From positions 62,001 through 126,000 of the forward strand of contig NZ_RKMH01000004.1 of assembly GCF_003797185.1 (NCBI RefSeq): a stretch of 64,000 bases of DNA, written 5' to 3'. Source of the stretch: Gordonia oryzae. GTDB lineage: Bacteria; Actinomycetota; Actinomycetes; Mycobacteriales; Mycobacteriaceae. A program made the position numbers and the translations under genes. Within the stretch, counting starts at the first letter, position 1. Each line of letters starts with the position of its first letter. This document shows, one piece after another, positions 16,204 to 26,022 of the stretch. The notes under the pieces were generated by a model that saw nothing but the letters and a program-made list of their open reading frames with translations, was not told the origin of the DNA and ran no database searches.

Positions 16204-19023
16204 TCATCTCGGTGGGGTGCTGCTGTGCTCTGCCGGGGTCGTCGGATTCGCCGCCGGTTCCGGCTCGTAGGGCTTCGGACCGGGAGCCGGACCGTCGGTG
16301 GATCCGTGGTCGGCGTGGTGGTCACCCGGGTCCTCAGACCCGTGACCGCCTGGCGAGGTCCGGACCGCACCGGCATCGTCGGCCCGCTCGGAATCCGGTG
16401 GCCACGAGTACCCCGCGTCGTCCGACCACGCACCCGAATGAACTTCTTCGATGTGCAGAGTACGTCGTCGTTGCTGATAGCTTGCCGCGGCGAGCAATCG
16501 CTCCTGCTCGTCGGGCTCGGGGCGGTCGGCGTCGGCCGGGTCGGGTTCGCCGCGGAAACGGTGCCAGAGTCGCCGTGCGGTCAGCAGCACCAGGGCGGCA
16601 CCGGCGATGATCGTGATGATGAACAACGCCTTGCCGTAGGCGTTGGAGTGCACCGAGAGCCGGATGTCGGAGCCCATCGTCAGGCCGGTGACCGTCGCGA
16701 TCGAGATGGTGACGGTGATCGCCTCGGAGGTATGGGCCCGCGTCGGCAGTTGCAACTGGCGCGTGCCGCGTGCCGGGATCTCGATCGTTCCGACATCGCC
16801 GATGTCGAGGTCTCCGGGCGCGCTGGTCCTGATGTCCACCCGAATGGGCAACGCCAGATCGTTGCGAACCACCAGGAGCAGTGGGCTGCGTTCGGAGGCG
16901 AGCGTGTAGCGACCGCCCGGGTCGAGGATCGTCACCGCGGCCCGCATGCGATCCAGCGTCGAGGTGACCGCACGGATCGTCTGTGCCCGGGTGTCGGCCA
17001 GACGGGTGCGCGTCGCAGCGCCGGCTCGGGCGGGAACGGTCAGCGAGCGCAGGATGTCCTCGCGTAGTGGCGCCAGGTATCGCTCCGGGGTGGTCTCCAC
17101 GTCGGCCGAACTCACCAGCGAGCCCTGCAGCTGGTAGCTGAGGTCGGCCTGCTCACGCATCACGGTCGCCGTCTGCTCCGGCAGGGGCACCGAGACCGAT
17201 GTCACCGGTCCCACACCGGGCAGCGGGGCCAGCCGGGCGTCGGTGCGCGCCGCGTCCGCTGTGTCGACGACGCTGGTCAGCGGGGTGGGGGTGGCTACCC
17301 GGGCACCCAACAGCACCTCGGCGGTGGAGATGAGCGCATTGGCGTCGTCGGTGGTCGGCGACCAGTACAGGGACGGAAGAACCACCTGCGAGCGACCGGT
17401 CGTCGGCTGCTCCGCCGTCGGGGCGACGGAGCCTTGCTCGGAGTCTCCGCGCGAGTTATCGGGAGTGTCGATCGCGGCGAAGGCCAGCGCGCCGATGCCT
17501 GCCTGACGTCTGCTCAGGGGCGACTCCGCAGCGAGGTCGACCATTTGGTCGGCAGGTGTGATCGCCGGTGTCGACGGGTCGGTTCCGAGAGCCGCGAGTG
17601 CGGCGGTCACCGGCTCGTCGTAGGACTGCGCGACCAGTGGTCCGACGCGGTAGGCGCCAGTGCTTTGCGGTTGCGTGGTCGACAGATTGCCCGCGGAGGT
17701 CAGCATGAGGGTGTGCTTGGTGTCCTCAAGCAGTGATGCGCCCGCCTGGTTGATCGCGCCTAGGGACGGAATAGTTAGTCCTCGAACGCTTTTGACGTCG
17801 AGAATGGAGTCGACGACGTCGGCGGGTGAGTCCAGTGCGGCCGCGGTCAGGCCCGAATTGCCGATCTCGGCGAGTGCTGCGAGGTCCGCCCCGGCAAAGG
17901 GCAAGGCCACCACGCACAGTCGTGAGGCGACGTCGTGGAGCTGGTCGAGCCAGGTGGTTGCCGCGTCTTGACCGGTGCCCGGCACGGTCGACGACGTCGG
18001 GTCGGACGGATCGGAGGAGACCACATAGCCCAGTGACATCGCGCGCACCGTGACGAGCAGATTCGGGTCGATGGCCAGGCACATGCTGCGTGCGAGGTCC
18101 GAGGTCGGACCGGACTGTGCACCCGGTCCGGGGATTGCGGCCGACGGTGCGTCTGAGTTGGGCGCCGACGGCGGTGCGGCGTCAGCGACCGCCCGCAGCG
18201 GCGCGAGCACCGAATCCAACCGACCACCCGGCGACAAGGAGCGGGCCATGTCTTCGCTGATCAGCCGCACCGGTTCGGTGCTCCCGCCGAGGGTGCCCGG
18301 AGCGAGCTGCGGGGGCGCGGCGATCGGCCACAACAGGGTGAATCGCGACGGGCTGGAGGTGTCGGCGGACACCGAGCCGTCGGTACCGAGACCGGGAGTC
18401 ACCGACGATGCGTCGCTGCCCGGATCGGTGTAGGAGGCCGCCCGACTCCGGTCCGGCGGCAATGACAACACCGGCAGCAGCGTGCGCGATCCGGCGACCT
18501 GGGCAACTCCGCCGTAATCGGGTAGGCCGTTGACGTTCAGTTGCAGCGGATACACCCCTCGCTGCGAGATCTCCAGACCACCTGGACCCGACAACGGCAC
18601 CGTCATCGAAAAGCTCGCCTGCGCTCCCGGACTCAGGGTGTCCGAGGACAGATCGGTGAAGTCGGTGGCCGCAGCGATCGGTGGGTGGTCACCGGCCAGC
18701 GCGGACCGCAACTGTGCGGCATCGGTCAGTGCATCGCCCCGCTCGAGCCGGATACCCAGATCACGCAGCGTGCGGCTACTGGTGTTGATCACATGTCCGG
18801 AGATCGCCACCGTGGAAGCCGAACTGCTGGTGACCATCGACGGCGTCATCGAATCGATGATGATCTGGGCAAACCGATCCGGTGGTGCGGTGGCGTCGTT
18901 GCCGGGCGCCGGGGCGGCCGACCCCACCGCGGCCGGGGCCGCCGACAACATCGTCAGCACCGCCACCGCGACGACCGTGCAGAAGCGAGCCCACCATGCG
19001 AGCCCCGACGAGCGTTTAGCCAT
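16204..19023 (-). CDS. DUF6049 family envelope protein (Rv3909 type)
   Basis: The 939-residue product begins with a signal/anchor helix ([20 protein letters not shown], about residues 10-30) and ends with a membrane helix (about 796-818) followed by a charged cytoplasmic tail of about 110 residues. The large middle part lies outside the membrane and contains Ig-like strand patterns near the start and near the C-terminal helix. It is the conserved neighbour of murJ in mycobacteria; the function is unknown, but the shared operon suggests work with lipid II export or wall assembly. The start ATG 19023 overlaps the mutT4 stop by 8 nt, indicating coupled translation. Confidence 0.85.
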   Translation of the reverse strand: MAKRSSGLAWWARFCTVVAVAVLTMLSAAPAAVGSAAPAPGNDATAPPDRFAQIIIDSMTPSMVTSSSASTVAISGHVINTSSRTLRDLGIRLERGDALTDAAQLRSALAGDHPPIAAATDFTDLSSDTLSPGAQASFSMTVPLSGPGGLEISQRGVYPLQLNVNGLPDYGGVAQVAGSRTLLPVLSLPPDRSRAASYTDPGSDASSVTPGLGTDGSVSADTSSPSRFTLLWPIAAPPQLAPGTLGGSTEPVRLISEDMARSLSPGGRLDSVLAPLRAVADAAPPSAPNSDAPSAAIPGPGAQSGPTSDLARSMCLAIDPNLLVTVRAMSLGYVVSSDPSDPTSSTVPGTGQDAATTWLDQLHDVASRLCVVALPFAGADLAALAEIGNSGLTAAALDSPADVVDSILDVKSVRGLTIPSLGAINQAGASLLEDTKHTLMLTSAGNLSTTQPQSTGAYRVGPLVAQSYDEPVTAALAALGTDPSTPAITPADQMVDLAAESPLSRRQAGIGALAFAAIDTPDNSRGDSEQGSVAPTAEQPTTGRSQVVLPSLYWSPTTDDANALISTAEVLLGARVATPTPLTSVVDTADAARTDARLAPLPGVGPVTSVSVPLPEQTATVMREQADLSYQLQGSLVSSADVETTPERYLAPLREDILRSLTVPARAGAATRTRLADTRAQTIRAVTSTLDRMRAAVTILDPGGRYTLASERSPLLLVVRNDLALPIRVDIRTSAPGDLDIGDVGTIEIPARGTRQLQLPTRAHTSEAITVTISIATVTGLTMGSDIRLSVHSNAYGKALFIITIIAGAALVLLTARRLWHRFRGEPDPADADRPEPDEQERLLAAASYQQRRRTLHIEEVHSGAWSDDAGYSWPPDSERADDAGAVRTSPGGHGSEDPGDHHADHGSTDGPAPGPKPYEPEPAANPTTPAEHSSTPPR

Positions 19024-20293
19024 CACCCGCCGCGGGGCGGCGGTGACGCCTCCGGCGCCGACGCGAGGGCGCCGCTGGAGGCGGCTCGTTTCGGCGCTGG
19101 TTGCGGGCGGCTGCGGCTCTCTCATAGGCGTTGGGTTCTGTGCGACTGCTCTCGGCCTCGGACTGGGCCAACCGCTGGGGGTCGGCGGCGAGGTCGGCGA
19201 TGACACCGCGGGCCATACGGGCCAGTCGTCGCTCGTCAGAGTACGTCAGTCGACGGGGTAGTTCGTGCAGCGGCACCCACGCCACCTCGCTGACCTCGTA
19301 GTCCGCATCGGAGAGCTCGCCGCCGACACTGCGCAACAGGTAGTGGTGCACGGTCTTGTGGATGCGTCGACCCTCGCTGACGAACCAATAGTCGATCTTG
19401 CCCAGCGGCGCGACCACCAGGCCCTGGATGCCGGTCTCCTCGGCCACCTCGCGGACCGCGGTTTGCTCGGCGGTCTCCCCGCTCTCGATGTGGCCCTTCG
19501 GTAGCGACCACATCATGCGCCCACGTCGGTCCACGCGGCCGATCAAGGCCGCCGACAGTTTGTCAACCGGTAGATCGAGATCGGAGATCACCAGCCCACC
19601 CGCCGACGTCTCCCGGACAGTGCGCAAACGCTCCGAGCGCTCCGGACGACGATTGCCGCGCCTGCGTCGACCCGGCGCAGGCGCCGCCGCGTCCTTGGTG
19701 AGGCCGGTCTTGGTGATGTGGGCCGACATCACGGCCATATCCGACGGCTTCGGCGCGCTCACTCGCGTGCCCTTGCCGGTCGGCGTGGCGGCGGCAACCG
19801 ACGCCGGCGACGGGTGTCGGGGACCCCCGGACGTGGGCGCGTGCACCCCTGATCCGTGGCCTCCCGTGCCGTGCGCGCCGGTCCCATTGACCGCGGTTCC
19901 GTTCCTCGGAGCCGCCGACCCTTTTACCGGGCCGGGTGTGGCGGTTCCGTTCTTGCCTGTGCGGCTGTTGCCCGGGCCCTTGTTGTCGGCGCTCGTGGTG
20001 GTGTGGTTTCTGGTGCCTGCTGCCCGATCGGCAAGATCTGCCGGAGACGGCCGTCTCGGGCGGGGCGTGGGATGTTCGGCACTGGTCGGCGGCGTTTCCG
20101 GTCGCGGATGAAACTCGGTATCCAACCGCGATTCCGCAGTACCCCGGCGCTTCCGGCGACCCCGGCGACCCCGCCGCCGGCCCTGTCCAGCGACACCATG
20201 CGCCTCACCCGACCCGGCCCCTGCGGCCTGACGCCGACCCATGTTGACGTCGGCGGGGACGTCTGTGGGGTCGGTTGACGGGTCGGTGGGCAC
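19016..20293 (-). CDS. mutT4: NUDIX hydrolase MutT4
   Basis: The catalytic NUDIX box [20 protein letters not shown] plus TGI (about residues 265-287) follows the GX5EX7REUXEEXGU rule, so the enzyme hydrolyses nucleoside-diphosphate-linked substrates. In M. tuberculosis this position is mutT4 (Rv3908). The NUDIX domain is about residues 230-375; before it lies a long disordered region rich in Gly, Thr, Pro and Arg, and the C-terminus is a basic Arg-rich tail. The start is uncertain: GTG 20293 gives 425 residues, while ATG 20242 would remove 17 residues of the disordered part. The gene heads the mutT4-DUF6049-murJ operon and is divergent from pcnA. Confidence 0.87.
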   Translation of the reverse strand: MPTDPSTDPTDVPADVNMGRRQAAGAGSGEAHGVAGQGRRRGRRGRRKRRGTAESRLDTEFHPRPETPPTSAEHPTPRPRRPSPADLADRAAGTRNHTTTSADNKGPGNSRTGKNGTATPGPVKGSAAPRNGTAVNGTGAHGTGGHGSGVHAPTSGGPRHPSPASVAAATPTGKGTRVSAPKPSDMAVMSAHITKTGLTKDAAAPAPGRRRRGNRRPERSERLRTVRETSAGGLVISDLDLPVDKLSAALIGRVDRRGRMMWSLPKGHIESGETAEQTAVREVAEETGIQGLVVAPLGKIDYWFVSEGRRIHKTVHHYLLRSVGGELSDADYEVSEVAWVPLHELPRRLTYSDERRLARMARGVIADLAADPQRLAQSEAESSRTEPNAYERAAAARNQRRNEPPPAAPSRRRRRRHRRPAAGDG

Positions 20294-20360
20294 GCCCTCG
20301 ATGCTAGCTGCTGGTCATCGGCCGTTTGCCCACATGGTGCCGGTGACAGCGCAGACAGGT

Positions 20361-20470
20361 CCATCCGGCCCGCTCGCTTCGCTCCCGGCGCCGGTACCCA
20401 TCCGGCCCGCTCGCTTCGCTCCCGGCGCCGGTACCCATCCGGCCCGCTCGCTTCGCTCCCGGCGCCGGTA
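20361..20470. repeat. Three tandem copies of a 37-bp GC-rich repeat upstream of pcnA
   Basis: Cores start at 20367, 20404 and 20441, an exact 37-bp period. Each contains CCGCTCGCTTCGCTCCCGGC and ends in the palindrome CCGGCGCCGG. The array fills the space between the divergent mutT4 and pcnA genes and its last bases run into the TAGGCT hexamer that probably serves as the pcnA -10. Related copies with a 36-bp period occur inside two genes at 43420 and 44756. Confidence 0.95.
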
Positions 20471-20474
20471 GGCT
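20469..20474 (+). promoter_or_regulatory. -10 element of leaderless pcnA
   Basis: TAGGCT lies 8 nt before GTG 20483. Its first two bases are the end of the third 37-bp repeat, so the -35 region of this promoter consists of repeat sequence. Confidence 0.45.
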
Positions 20475-20482
20475 GTCGTGCC

Positions 20483-21949
20483 GTGACCGAGCAGCCCCAG
20501 CCCGCGACCACCGCCGAGCGCCGCACCCGGCTCCTCGCCGCGGCGGCGGTGTCGCTGCGCGGGCTCTCCGACATCACCGACCCGCTGGGCGCACTGTTCG
20601 CCGACGCCGGTCACGAGCTGTATCTCGTCGGCGGCTCGGTGCGCGACGCCGTCCTCGGCCGCCTGGGCACCGACCTCGACTTCACCACTGACGCCCGACC
20701 CGAGAAAGTTCAGGAACTGTTGTCCGGCTGGGCGGACACCATCTGGGACACCGGTATCGAGTTCGGCACGATCAGCGCGCGCCGCAAAGACCTGATCCTC
20801 GAGATCACCACCTACCGCGCCGAGAAGTACGACGGCGTCGGTCGCAACCCCGAGGTCACCTTCGGCGAGTCCATCGATGACGACCTCGTGCGCCGCGACT
20901 TCACGATCAATGCGATGGCCGTGCGTATCGGCCGCGGGGGCGCCGAGGAATTCCACGACCCCCTCGACGGATTGTCGGCCGCACTCGCCGGGATCATCGA
21001 CACCCCCGCGACCCCGCAGGAGTCCTTCGGCGACGACCCGCTGCGCATGCTGCGTGCGGTGCGTTTCGTTTCCCAGCTCGGTTTCGGTGTCGCACCCCGC
21101 GTCTCCGCCGCGATCACCGATATGGCCGAACAGATCGATCGCATCACCCCCGAACGTGTCCGAGTCGAACTCGACAAGATGATCACCGGTGCACATCCCC
21201 TCGAGGCCATCGAGCTGATGGTCGGCACCGGACTGGCCGAGCGTGTTCTTCCCGAGGTGCCGGGGATGCGTCTGACCATCGACGAGCATCACCAGCACAA
21301 AGACGTCTACCAGCACTCGCTGACAGTCCTGCGTCAGGCCATCGACCTCGAGGACGGCGATCCCGATCTGGTCCTGCGCTGGGCGGCGCTGCTACACGAC
21401 ATCGGCAAACCAGCTACCCGACGCCACGAATCGGGCGGCGGCGTGAGCTTTCACCACCATGAGGTGGTCGGCGCCAAGATGGTCCGAAAACGTATGCGCG
21501 CGTTAAAGTATCCGAAGGCCGTCGTCGAAGACGTAGCGTCGTTGGTGTTCCTGCACCTGCGCTTTCACGGTTACGGCGACGGCGCCTGGACCGATTCCGC
21601 TGTCCGCCGCTACATCACTGACGCCGGGCCGCTGCTGGATCGTCTGCACAAACTCGTGCGCGCCGACTGCACCACCCGCAACAAGCGACGGGCCCGACGC
21701 CTGCAACAGAACTACGACGACCTCGAACGCCGCATCGACGGACTGCGCGCCGCCGAGGATCTCGCCCGTGTCCGGCCCGACCTCGATGGCAACGCGATCA
21801 TGGAGCTGCTGGGTCTGCCCCCGGGGCCGCTGGTCGGGGAGGCGTGGCGATACCTCAAGGAGTTGCGCCTCGACCGCGGGCCACTGGCACGTGATGAGGC
21901 GGAGGAGGCACTTCGTGAATGGTGGGCCGCGCACGTCGCCGACCGCTGA
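20483..21949 (+). CDS. pcnA: CCA tRNA nucleotidyltransferase
   Basis: The enzyme adds or repairs the 3-prime CCA of tRNA. The 488-residue product shows the class II nucleotidyltransferase head LVGGSVRDAVLGRLGTDLDF with the two metal-binding aspartates, the RRDFTINAMA motif, a B/A-binding region with DPLRMLRAVRF, and a C-terminal HD domain (LLHDIGKPATR, about residues 305-320), as in the mycobacterial pcnA/Rv3907c protein. It is divergent from mutT4 with the tandem repeat array between them. It probably has a leaderless message. Confidence 0.95.
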   Translation: MTEQPQPATTAERRTRLLAAAAVSLRGLSDITDPLGALFADAGHELYLVGGSVRDAVLGRLGTDLDFTTDARPEKVQELLSGWADTIWDTGIEFGTISARRKDLILEITTYRAEKYDGVGRNPEVTFGESIDDDLVRRDFTINAMAVRIGRGGAEEFHDPLDGLSAALAGIIDTPATPQESFGDDPLRMLRAVRFVSQLGFGVAPRVSAAITDMAEQIDRITPERVRVELDKMITGAHPLEAIELMVGTGLAERVLPEVPGMRLTIDEHHQHKDVYQHSLTVLRQAIDLEDGDPDLVLRWAALLHDIGKPATRRHESGGGVSFHHHEVVGAKMVRKRMRALKYPKAVVEDVASLVFLHLRFHGYGDGAWTDSAVRRYITDAGPLLDRLHKLVRADCTTRNKRRARRLQQNYDDLERRIDGLRAAEDLARVRPDLDGNAIMELLGLPPGPLVGEAWRYLKELRLDRGPLARDEAEEALREWWAAHVADR

Positions 21950-22179
21950 TCACCACACACCGCCGTTCGCGGCGACGTTCTCCGAGGAGGCCGTCGGATT
22001 CCGCACGGCCGTGACGTCGAGGTTCGCCTGGTGACGGTGTCCCACAAGAACGTCGGTCGCCTTCGTAGACCCGTCTACTCGTTCCCACCTTGCTTGCCGT
22101 GGCCGGTGCGGCATCGCACCTGCGTCGGCTCTGCGCGCACAGCACTGCGCGTCACGCTCACGCGAGTACACGGCGGTGA

Positions 22180-23271
22180 TCAGTACCCCATGATCCGCAG
22201 GGCGTCGGCGAGTTGGTCGAGGTCCTCGCGGCGCACATCGAGGTGAGGGCTGATCCGCAGCACCCCCTGGTCCCCGGCCAGCGGTGCGCGCCACGATTCG
22301 GCGGCGGTGACCAGGATTCCGAGCTCGTTGAACAACCGATCGCGAGCAGCCCGGAGGTCGGCGTCCTGCCACCCCGGCGGCGGTGCGAGGGTCACCAGCG
22401 CCGACGGCTCGTCGACGGGTTCGCACACCACCCAGCTGCCGATCCCGTCGAGGCGTTCGCGGGTCGCGCGGCCGATCGCCGCGAGCTCGCGGAAGACTCG
22501 TTGCTGGCCGATCCGTTGTAGCTCGGCCACCGCGACACCCAGCCCCAACCGGCCCGCGAGGAACGCCTCCGAACTTTCGATCTCGACGGTTCGCAACGAG
22601 TCCCGGCGCACCGCGAGAAAGCCAACCCCGCGCGGCCCGGTCAGCCACTTGCGGCTGGTGCCGTAGACGATGTCGGCGCCGGTGACGGTCGGGACGTGGC
22701 CCACCGACTGCGCCATGTCGACGACGACGGGCACCTGTGCCGCATGGGCGATCTCGACGATTCGCGCCACCGGCTGCACCACCCCCGACATCGACCCGAT
22801 GTGGCAGATGTGGATGAAGTCGGGCTGCTCGAACTGCAGCATGTTCTCGAGCGCATCGAGGTCGATGTGCCCGTCGAGGTCGTCGGGCAGTGGCCGCACC
22901 GCATAACCGCGACGTTCGAACTCGACAAGGTTGGGCCCGAACTCGTTCTTGGCGACCCACACCGTGGTCGAGACCGGCAGGCTCCACCCGTTGAGCAGTG
23001 CCCGCAATGCCGCCCGCGCACTCTCGCGAAAGGTGATCTCCTCGGCGGTGTGTCCGATCAGTGACGCGAGATCCCTTGTGTCTCTGGCAAATTCTTCGGC
23101 TTGATCATCTGCGGCCACATAGGACCCACGCTCGGCCTCACGCCACAGGTGCGCCGAGATGGTCCCGATGACGGCGTTGGACGACCGACCCGCCGATGCC
23201 GAATCGAGATGGGAGATCGCCGGCGACAATCGCGCCCGGTGGAACTGCTCGCCGAGAACGCTGACGTACAT
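22180..23271 (-). CDS. egtE: EgtE-like PLP-dependent C-S lyase
   Basis: This 363-residue class V aminotransferase-fold protein has the PLP lysine in YGTSRKWLTGPRGVGFLAV and the aspartate in VVVDMAQSVGHV. N-terminal HLDSASAGR, the segment EFGPNLVEF, the phrase DEPSALVTLAPP and the C-terminal LRISPHLDVRREDLDQ closely follow mycobacterial EgtE (Rv3700c), which makes ergothioneine from hercynylcysteine sulfoxide. No egtA-D genes are in the window, so the gene would act with partners encoded elsewhere; a related cysteine-desulfurase-like role is the alternative. TAGGTT 8 nt before ATG 23271 suggests leaderless expression. Confidence 0.75.
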   Translation of the reverse strand: MYVSVLGEQFHRARLSPAISHLDSASAGRSSNAVIGTISAHLWREAERGSYVAADDQAEEFARDTRDLASLIGHTAEEITFRESARAALRALLNGWSLPVSTTVWVAKNEFGPNLVEFERRGYAVRPLPDDLDGHIDLDALENMLQFEQPDFIHICHIGSMSGVVQPVARIVEIAHAAQVPVVVDMAQSVGHVPTVTGADIVYGTSRKWLTGPRGVGFLAVRRDSLRTVEIESSEAFLAGRLGLGVAVAELQRIGQQRVFRELAAIGRATRERLDGIGSWVVCEPVDEPSALVTLAPPPGWQDADLRAARDRLFNELGILVTAAESWRAPLAGDQGVLRISPHLDVRREDLDQLADALRIMGY

Positions 23272-23279
23272 ACCCGTTG

Positions 23280-23285
23280 AACCTA
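23280..23285 (-). promoter_or_regulatory. -10 element for egtE-like gene
   Basis: Minus-strand TAGGTT, 8 nt before the ATG at 23271. Confidence 0.35.
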
Positions 23286-23356
23286 CCGTGTGGGTACTAG
23301 CCGCGACCATCGACCGTCGAGGGAACCGTGCCGCCGGCCCGTGCGTCCAATACCCC

Positions 23357-23902
23357 ATGGATCCTGTCCTGGAGTACGTGTTCGGCAATGGCGACTCCGA
23401 GCCCACGCACTGGCACACCCGCGCCGACACCGATAGCGACGCCGACGGTGCGCTCGACGCGATCGCGCTCGACTTCGACGGCGACGGTCGTTGCGACGAT
23501 CTGCTCATCGACACCGACGCCGACGGCATCGCCGACCTCGCGGCCCTCGACCTTGACGACGACGCCACCGTGGAGCATCACTATCGCGACTCGGGAAACG
23601 GGATCTGGGGTGTCGCCGTCGCGACACGGGAGGCGCCGCCCGCGCCGCACACCCCCGGCACTCGCACCCCGGCCACCCCCGTGCCTGCGGGTCCCGCTCC
23701 CACCGGCACCCGGGTCCAGGCGCACGACCTCGACGGCGACGGCATCCCCGACATCGAGATCTTCCTCGACGCAGGGGCGATCCGAAGGCTCTACGTCGAC
23801 ACCAATTCCGACGGTCGCCCCGACCAGGTGCTCATCGACTCCGACGGCGACGGAACCGCCGACGCCGCCTATGCCGAGGGGGAGCTGGGTTTCGGCAGGT
23901 GA
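23357..23902 (+). CDS. Asp-rich calcium-binding-type repeat protein
   Basis: The 181-residue product is dominated by DxDxDG-type loops: DTDSDADGALDAIALDFDGD, then DTDADGIADL, and again near the end DLDGDGIPDIEI and DSDGDGTADAAY. Such repeats resemble EF-hand-like or thrombospondin type 3 calcium-binding loops. A Pro/Thr-rich linker (about 95-120) separates the two repeat clusters. I see no signal peptide, so a cytoplasmic or non-classically exported protein is suggested. ATG 23357 is preferred because upstream residues do not fit the repeat; no clear ribosome-binding site is visible. Its last 34 nt overlap the convergent transporter gene. Confidence 0.68.
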   Translation: MDPVLEYVFGNGDSEPTHWHTRADTDSDADGALDAIALDFDGDGRCDDLLIDTDADGIADLAALDLDDDATVEHHYRDSGNGIWGVAVATREAPPAPHTPGTRTPATPVPAGPAPTGTRVQAHDLDGDGIPDIEIFLDAGAIRRLYVDTNSDGRPDQVLIDSDGDGTADAAYAEGELGFGR

Positions 23903-25212
23903 TCGTCGGGGACCGGCGCCGGTGAGTAGTAGTGGCGAGCGGGATGCACGCCGCGGACGACCACCACTCCGACGAGATAGAGCGCGCACCCGATCAGCAC
24001 GAGCGGCAGCGAGCGGCCGTCCGGGGAGATGGTCACCGCGGCGATCACCATCGCGATGACGTAGGCGAGGTTGAACAAGGCGTCCTGCACGGAGAAGACC
24101 TGTCCGCGCACGGAGTCGGAGATGTCTACTTGCATGGCGACGTCGCCGCACAACTTGGTGGTCTGTCCGACCAATCCGAGTACGACGGCGGCCACACAGA
24201 AGCCGGGGATCGTGAACGTCAGCAGCAGCACCTGGGCCAGCGCGCCGAGCAGCAGCATGAGCATGAGCGTGGCGCGTCGGCCGTAGCGGTCGACGAGGAT
24301 GGGTGTGGTCACCGCGGCGGCGAAGGCGCCGGTCGCCACGCATCCGAGGACCAGGCTGATCCGGCTCAGTCCGTCACCGCCGCCGTGCACATGCCGGGCG
24401 AAGACAAACAACATCAGGGTGTTCAGACCGAAAGCCAACCGGTGTAACCCGATCGCCGACAGCGCTGCCGACGCCGGACGGCATCCGGCGATCGCCCGCG
24501 CGCCGTGTAGGAAGCCGCCGGCCACCGCGTGCGCAGCCGAGTGCCCCATGTCATCGGGGCGGTCGGGTCCGAGCTGACGGGCCGGAAAACCATGTGCGAT
24601 AAGGCCGGCGACGAGCGCAAGCACCCCACCGATCAGCGTCGTCTCCGCGCTACCGACGTTGTCGTTGCCGACGAGGGCGCGCATTCCGAGCGCGAGACCC
24701 GCACCGACCGACAACATCGCCCCGCCGAGTGTGGTGAACAGCGCGTTGGTCGCGACGATGACTTCGCGATGCGCCACGTGCGGCAGCGCCGCCGACAGCC
24801 CCGACGCCACGAAACGGCTGGCCCCGGTGACCGCGAGGGCGCTGATCAGCACCAGGGTGTCGGAACTGCCGGTACTGATCGCGATCGCGACCATCACGAT
24901 CAGCAGGGCGCGCAGGACGTTGGCCCACAGCAGGACATTGCGCCGATCCCACCGGTCCAGCAGCGCTCCGGCAAACGGACCGATCACCGAATAGGGCACC
25001 AAAAGCACCGCAAAACCGAGCGCCGCGGCGAGCGGATCGGCATGGCGTTCGGGATTGAACAGTACGCCACCGATGAGCGCGGCCTGGAAGACACCATCGG
25101 TGAATTGACTGGTCAGCCGCACGGCGAGTAGCCGGCCCAGACCGGCTGAGTGGCTCAGCGAACGGGTAAAGATCCTCCACGAGGACGCACCTTTGGGCAC
25201 CGTGGAATTCAC
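23869..25212 (-). CDS. MFS transporter (Rv0037c type)
   Basis: The 447-residue product has about 12 hydrophobic helices and MFS-type loops such as DRWDRRNVLLW after helix 2 and VDRYGRRATLML in the second half. It is divergent from the YqgE gene, as Rv0037c is from Rv0038 in M. tuberculosis. The substrate is unknown. The start at GTG 25212 is supported by TAATGT 6 nt upstream, consistent with a leaderless message. Confidence 0.9.
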   Translation of the reverse strand: MNSTVPKGASSWRIFTRSLSHSAGLGRLLAVRLTSQFTDGVFQAALIGGVLFNPERHADPLAAALGFAVLLVPYSVIGPFAGALLDRWDRRNVLLWANVLRALLIVMVAIAISTGSSDTLVLISALAVTGASRFVASGLSAALPHVAHREVIVATNALFTTLGGAMLSVGAGLALGMRALVGNDNVGSAETTLIGGVLALVAGLIAHGFPARQLGPDRPDDMGHSAAHAVAGGFLHGARAIAGCRPASAALSAIGLHRLAFGLNTLMLFVFARHVHGGGDGLSRISLVLGCVATGAFAAAVTTPILVDRYGRRATLMLMLLLGALAQVLLLTFTIPGFCVAAVVLGLVGQTTKLCGDVAMQVDISDSVRGQVFSVQDALFNLAYVIAMVIAAVTISPDGRSLPLVLIGCALYLVGVVVVRGVHPARHYYSPAPVPDDHLPKPSSPSA

Positions 25213-25218
25213 GTACCC

Positions 25219-25224
25219 ACATTA
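25219..25224 (-). promoter_or_regulatory. -10 element for the MFS gene
   Basis: Minus-strand TAATGT ending 6 nt before GTG 25212. It lies within the 24 bp separating the divergent MFS and YqgE start codons, so the two promoters must overlap. Confidence 0.4.
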
Positions 25225-25236
25225 CCGACCGAGTCG

Positions 25237-25926
25237 ATGTCTCATGCGATGATGGTGGTCGTGGACGGCGGTGACAGCGCAGACGATCTCACCCCCGACC
25301 GGCCCGAGCGCGGCGTCGGCGGTGACGGCGGAGCCGCGGATGCGGCACGAGACATCGAGTCGGCCAACAGCATTCGGGCCGGCACACTCTTGCTCGCGTC
25401 CAGCGAACTGCTCGAGCCGACTTTTGCGCGCACCGTGATCTATGTGATCGAGCACAATGACGCGGGCAGTCTCGGAGTGGTCCTCAACCGGGTGAGCCAG
25501 ACCGCGGTCCACAACGTGATGCCGACGTGGACCGATCTGGCTGCACAACCGCGTGCGCTGTTCGTCGGCGGCCCGGTCAAACCGGATTCGGCTCTATGTC
25601 TCGGCGTTGTCCGGCACGGTGCCGACATCTCCGGGATTGACCAGATCCGGCCGGTCAGTGGCCGCGTCGCCCTCATCGACCTCGACGCCGATCCCGAGCT
25701 GATCGGGCCGGTACTCGAGGGCCTTCGCATCTTTGCCGGATACGCCGGCTGGGGGATCGGTCAGCTCGACGCGGAGATGGTCCAGGACAGCTGGATGTTG
25801 GCCTCGGCGCTCCCGCGCGACATCCTTGCCCCGTCGACTACCGACATCTGGTCCGACGTACTGCGCCGCCAACCATGGCCGTTGCCGCTGTTGGCCACTC
25901 ACCCTGGCGACGTCATGGGGAACTGA
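25237..25926 (+). CDS. YqgE/AlgH family protein (Rv0038 type)
   Basis: The 229-residue product contains the family signature: SIRAGTLLLASSELLEPTFARTV, then VIEHNDAGSLGVVLNR, FVGGPVKPDSALCL and GYAGWGIGQLDAEM. The fold is known from structures in the family, but the function is not; a regulatory role has been suggested for AlgH. The first 45 residues before SIRAG are low-complexity and the start is uncertain: ATG 25237, ATG 25249 or GTG 25258 all fit. The position next to the MFS gene is conserved with M. tuberculosis. Confidence 0.88.
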   Translation: MSHAMMVVVDGGDSADDLTPDRPERGVGGDGGAADAARDIESANSIRAGTLLLASSELLEPTFARTVIYVIEHNDAGSLGVVLNRVSQTAVHNVMPTWTDLAAQPRALFVGGPVKPDSALCLGVVRHGADISGIDQIRPVSGRVALIDLDADPELIGPVLEGLRIFAGYAGWGIGQLDAEMVQDSWMLASALPRDILAPSTTDIWSDVLRRQPWPLPLLATHPGDVMGN

Positions 25927-26022
25927 GCGCCGACCCCCGGTGGGGCGATCCCAACGGACCGGTGACACGCCTCATAGGTCTTGCTAGGCTCTCGACCGGT
26001 CACATCTCACGGGGGGACGGCG

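Noticed and set aside
20361..20470. CRISPR-like array
   Set aside because: Units of 37 bp are directly joined with no spacers, and similar arrays lie inside genes. No cas genes are present.
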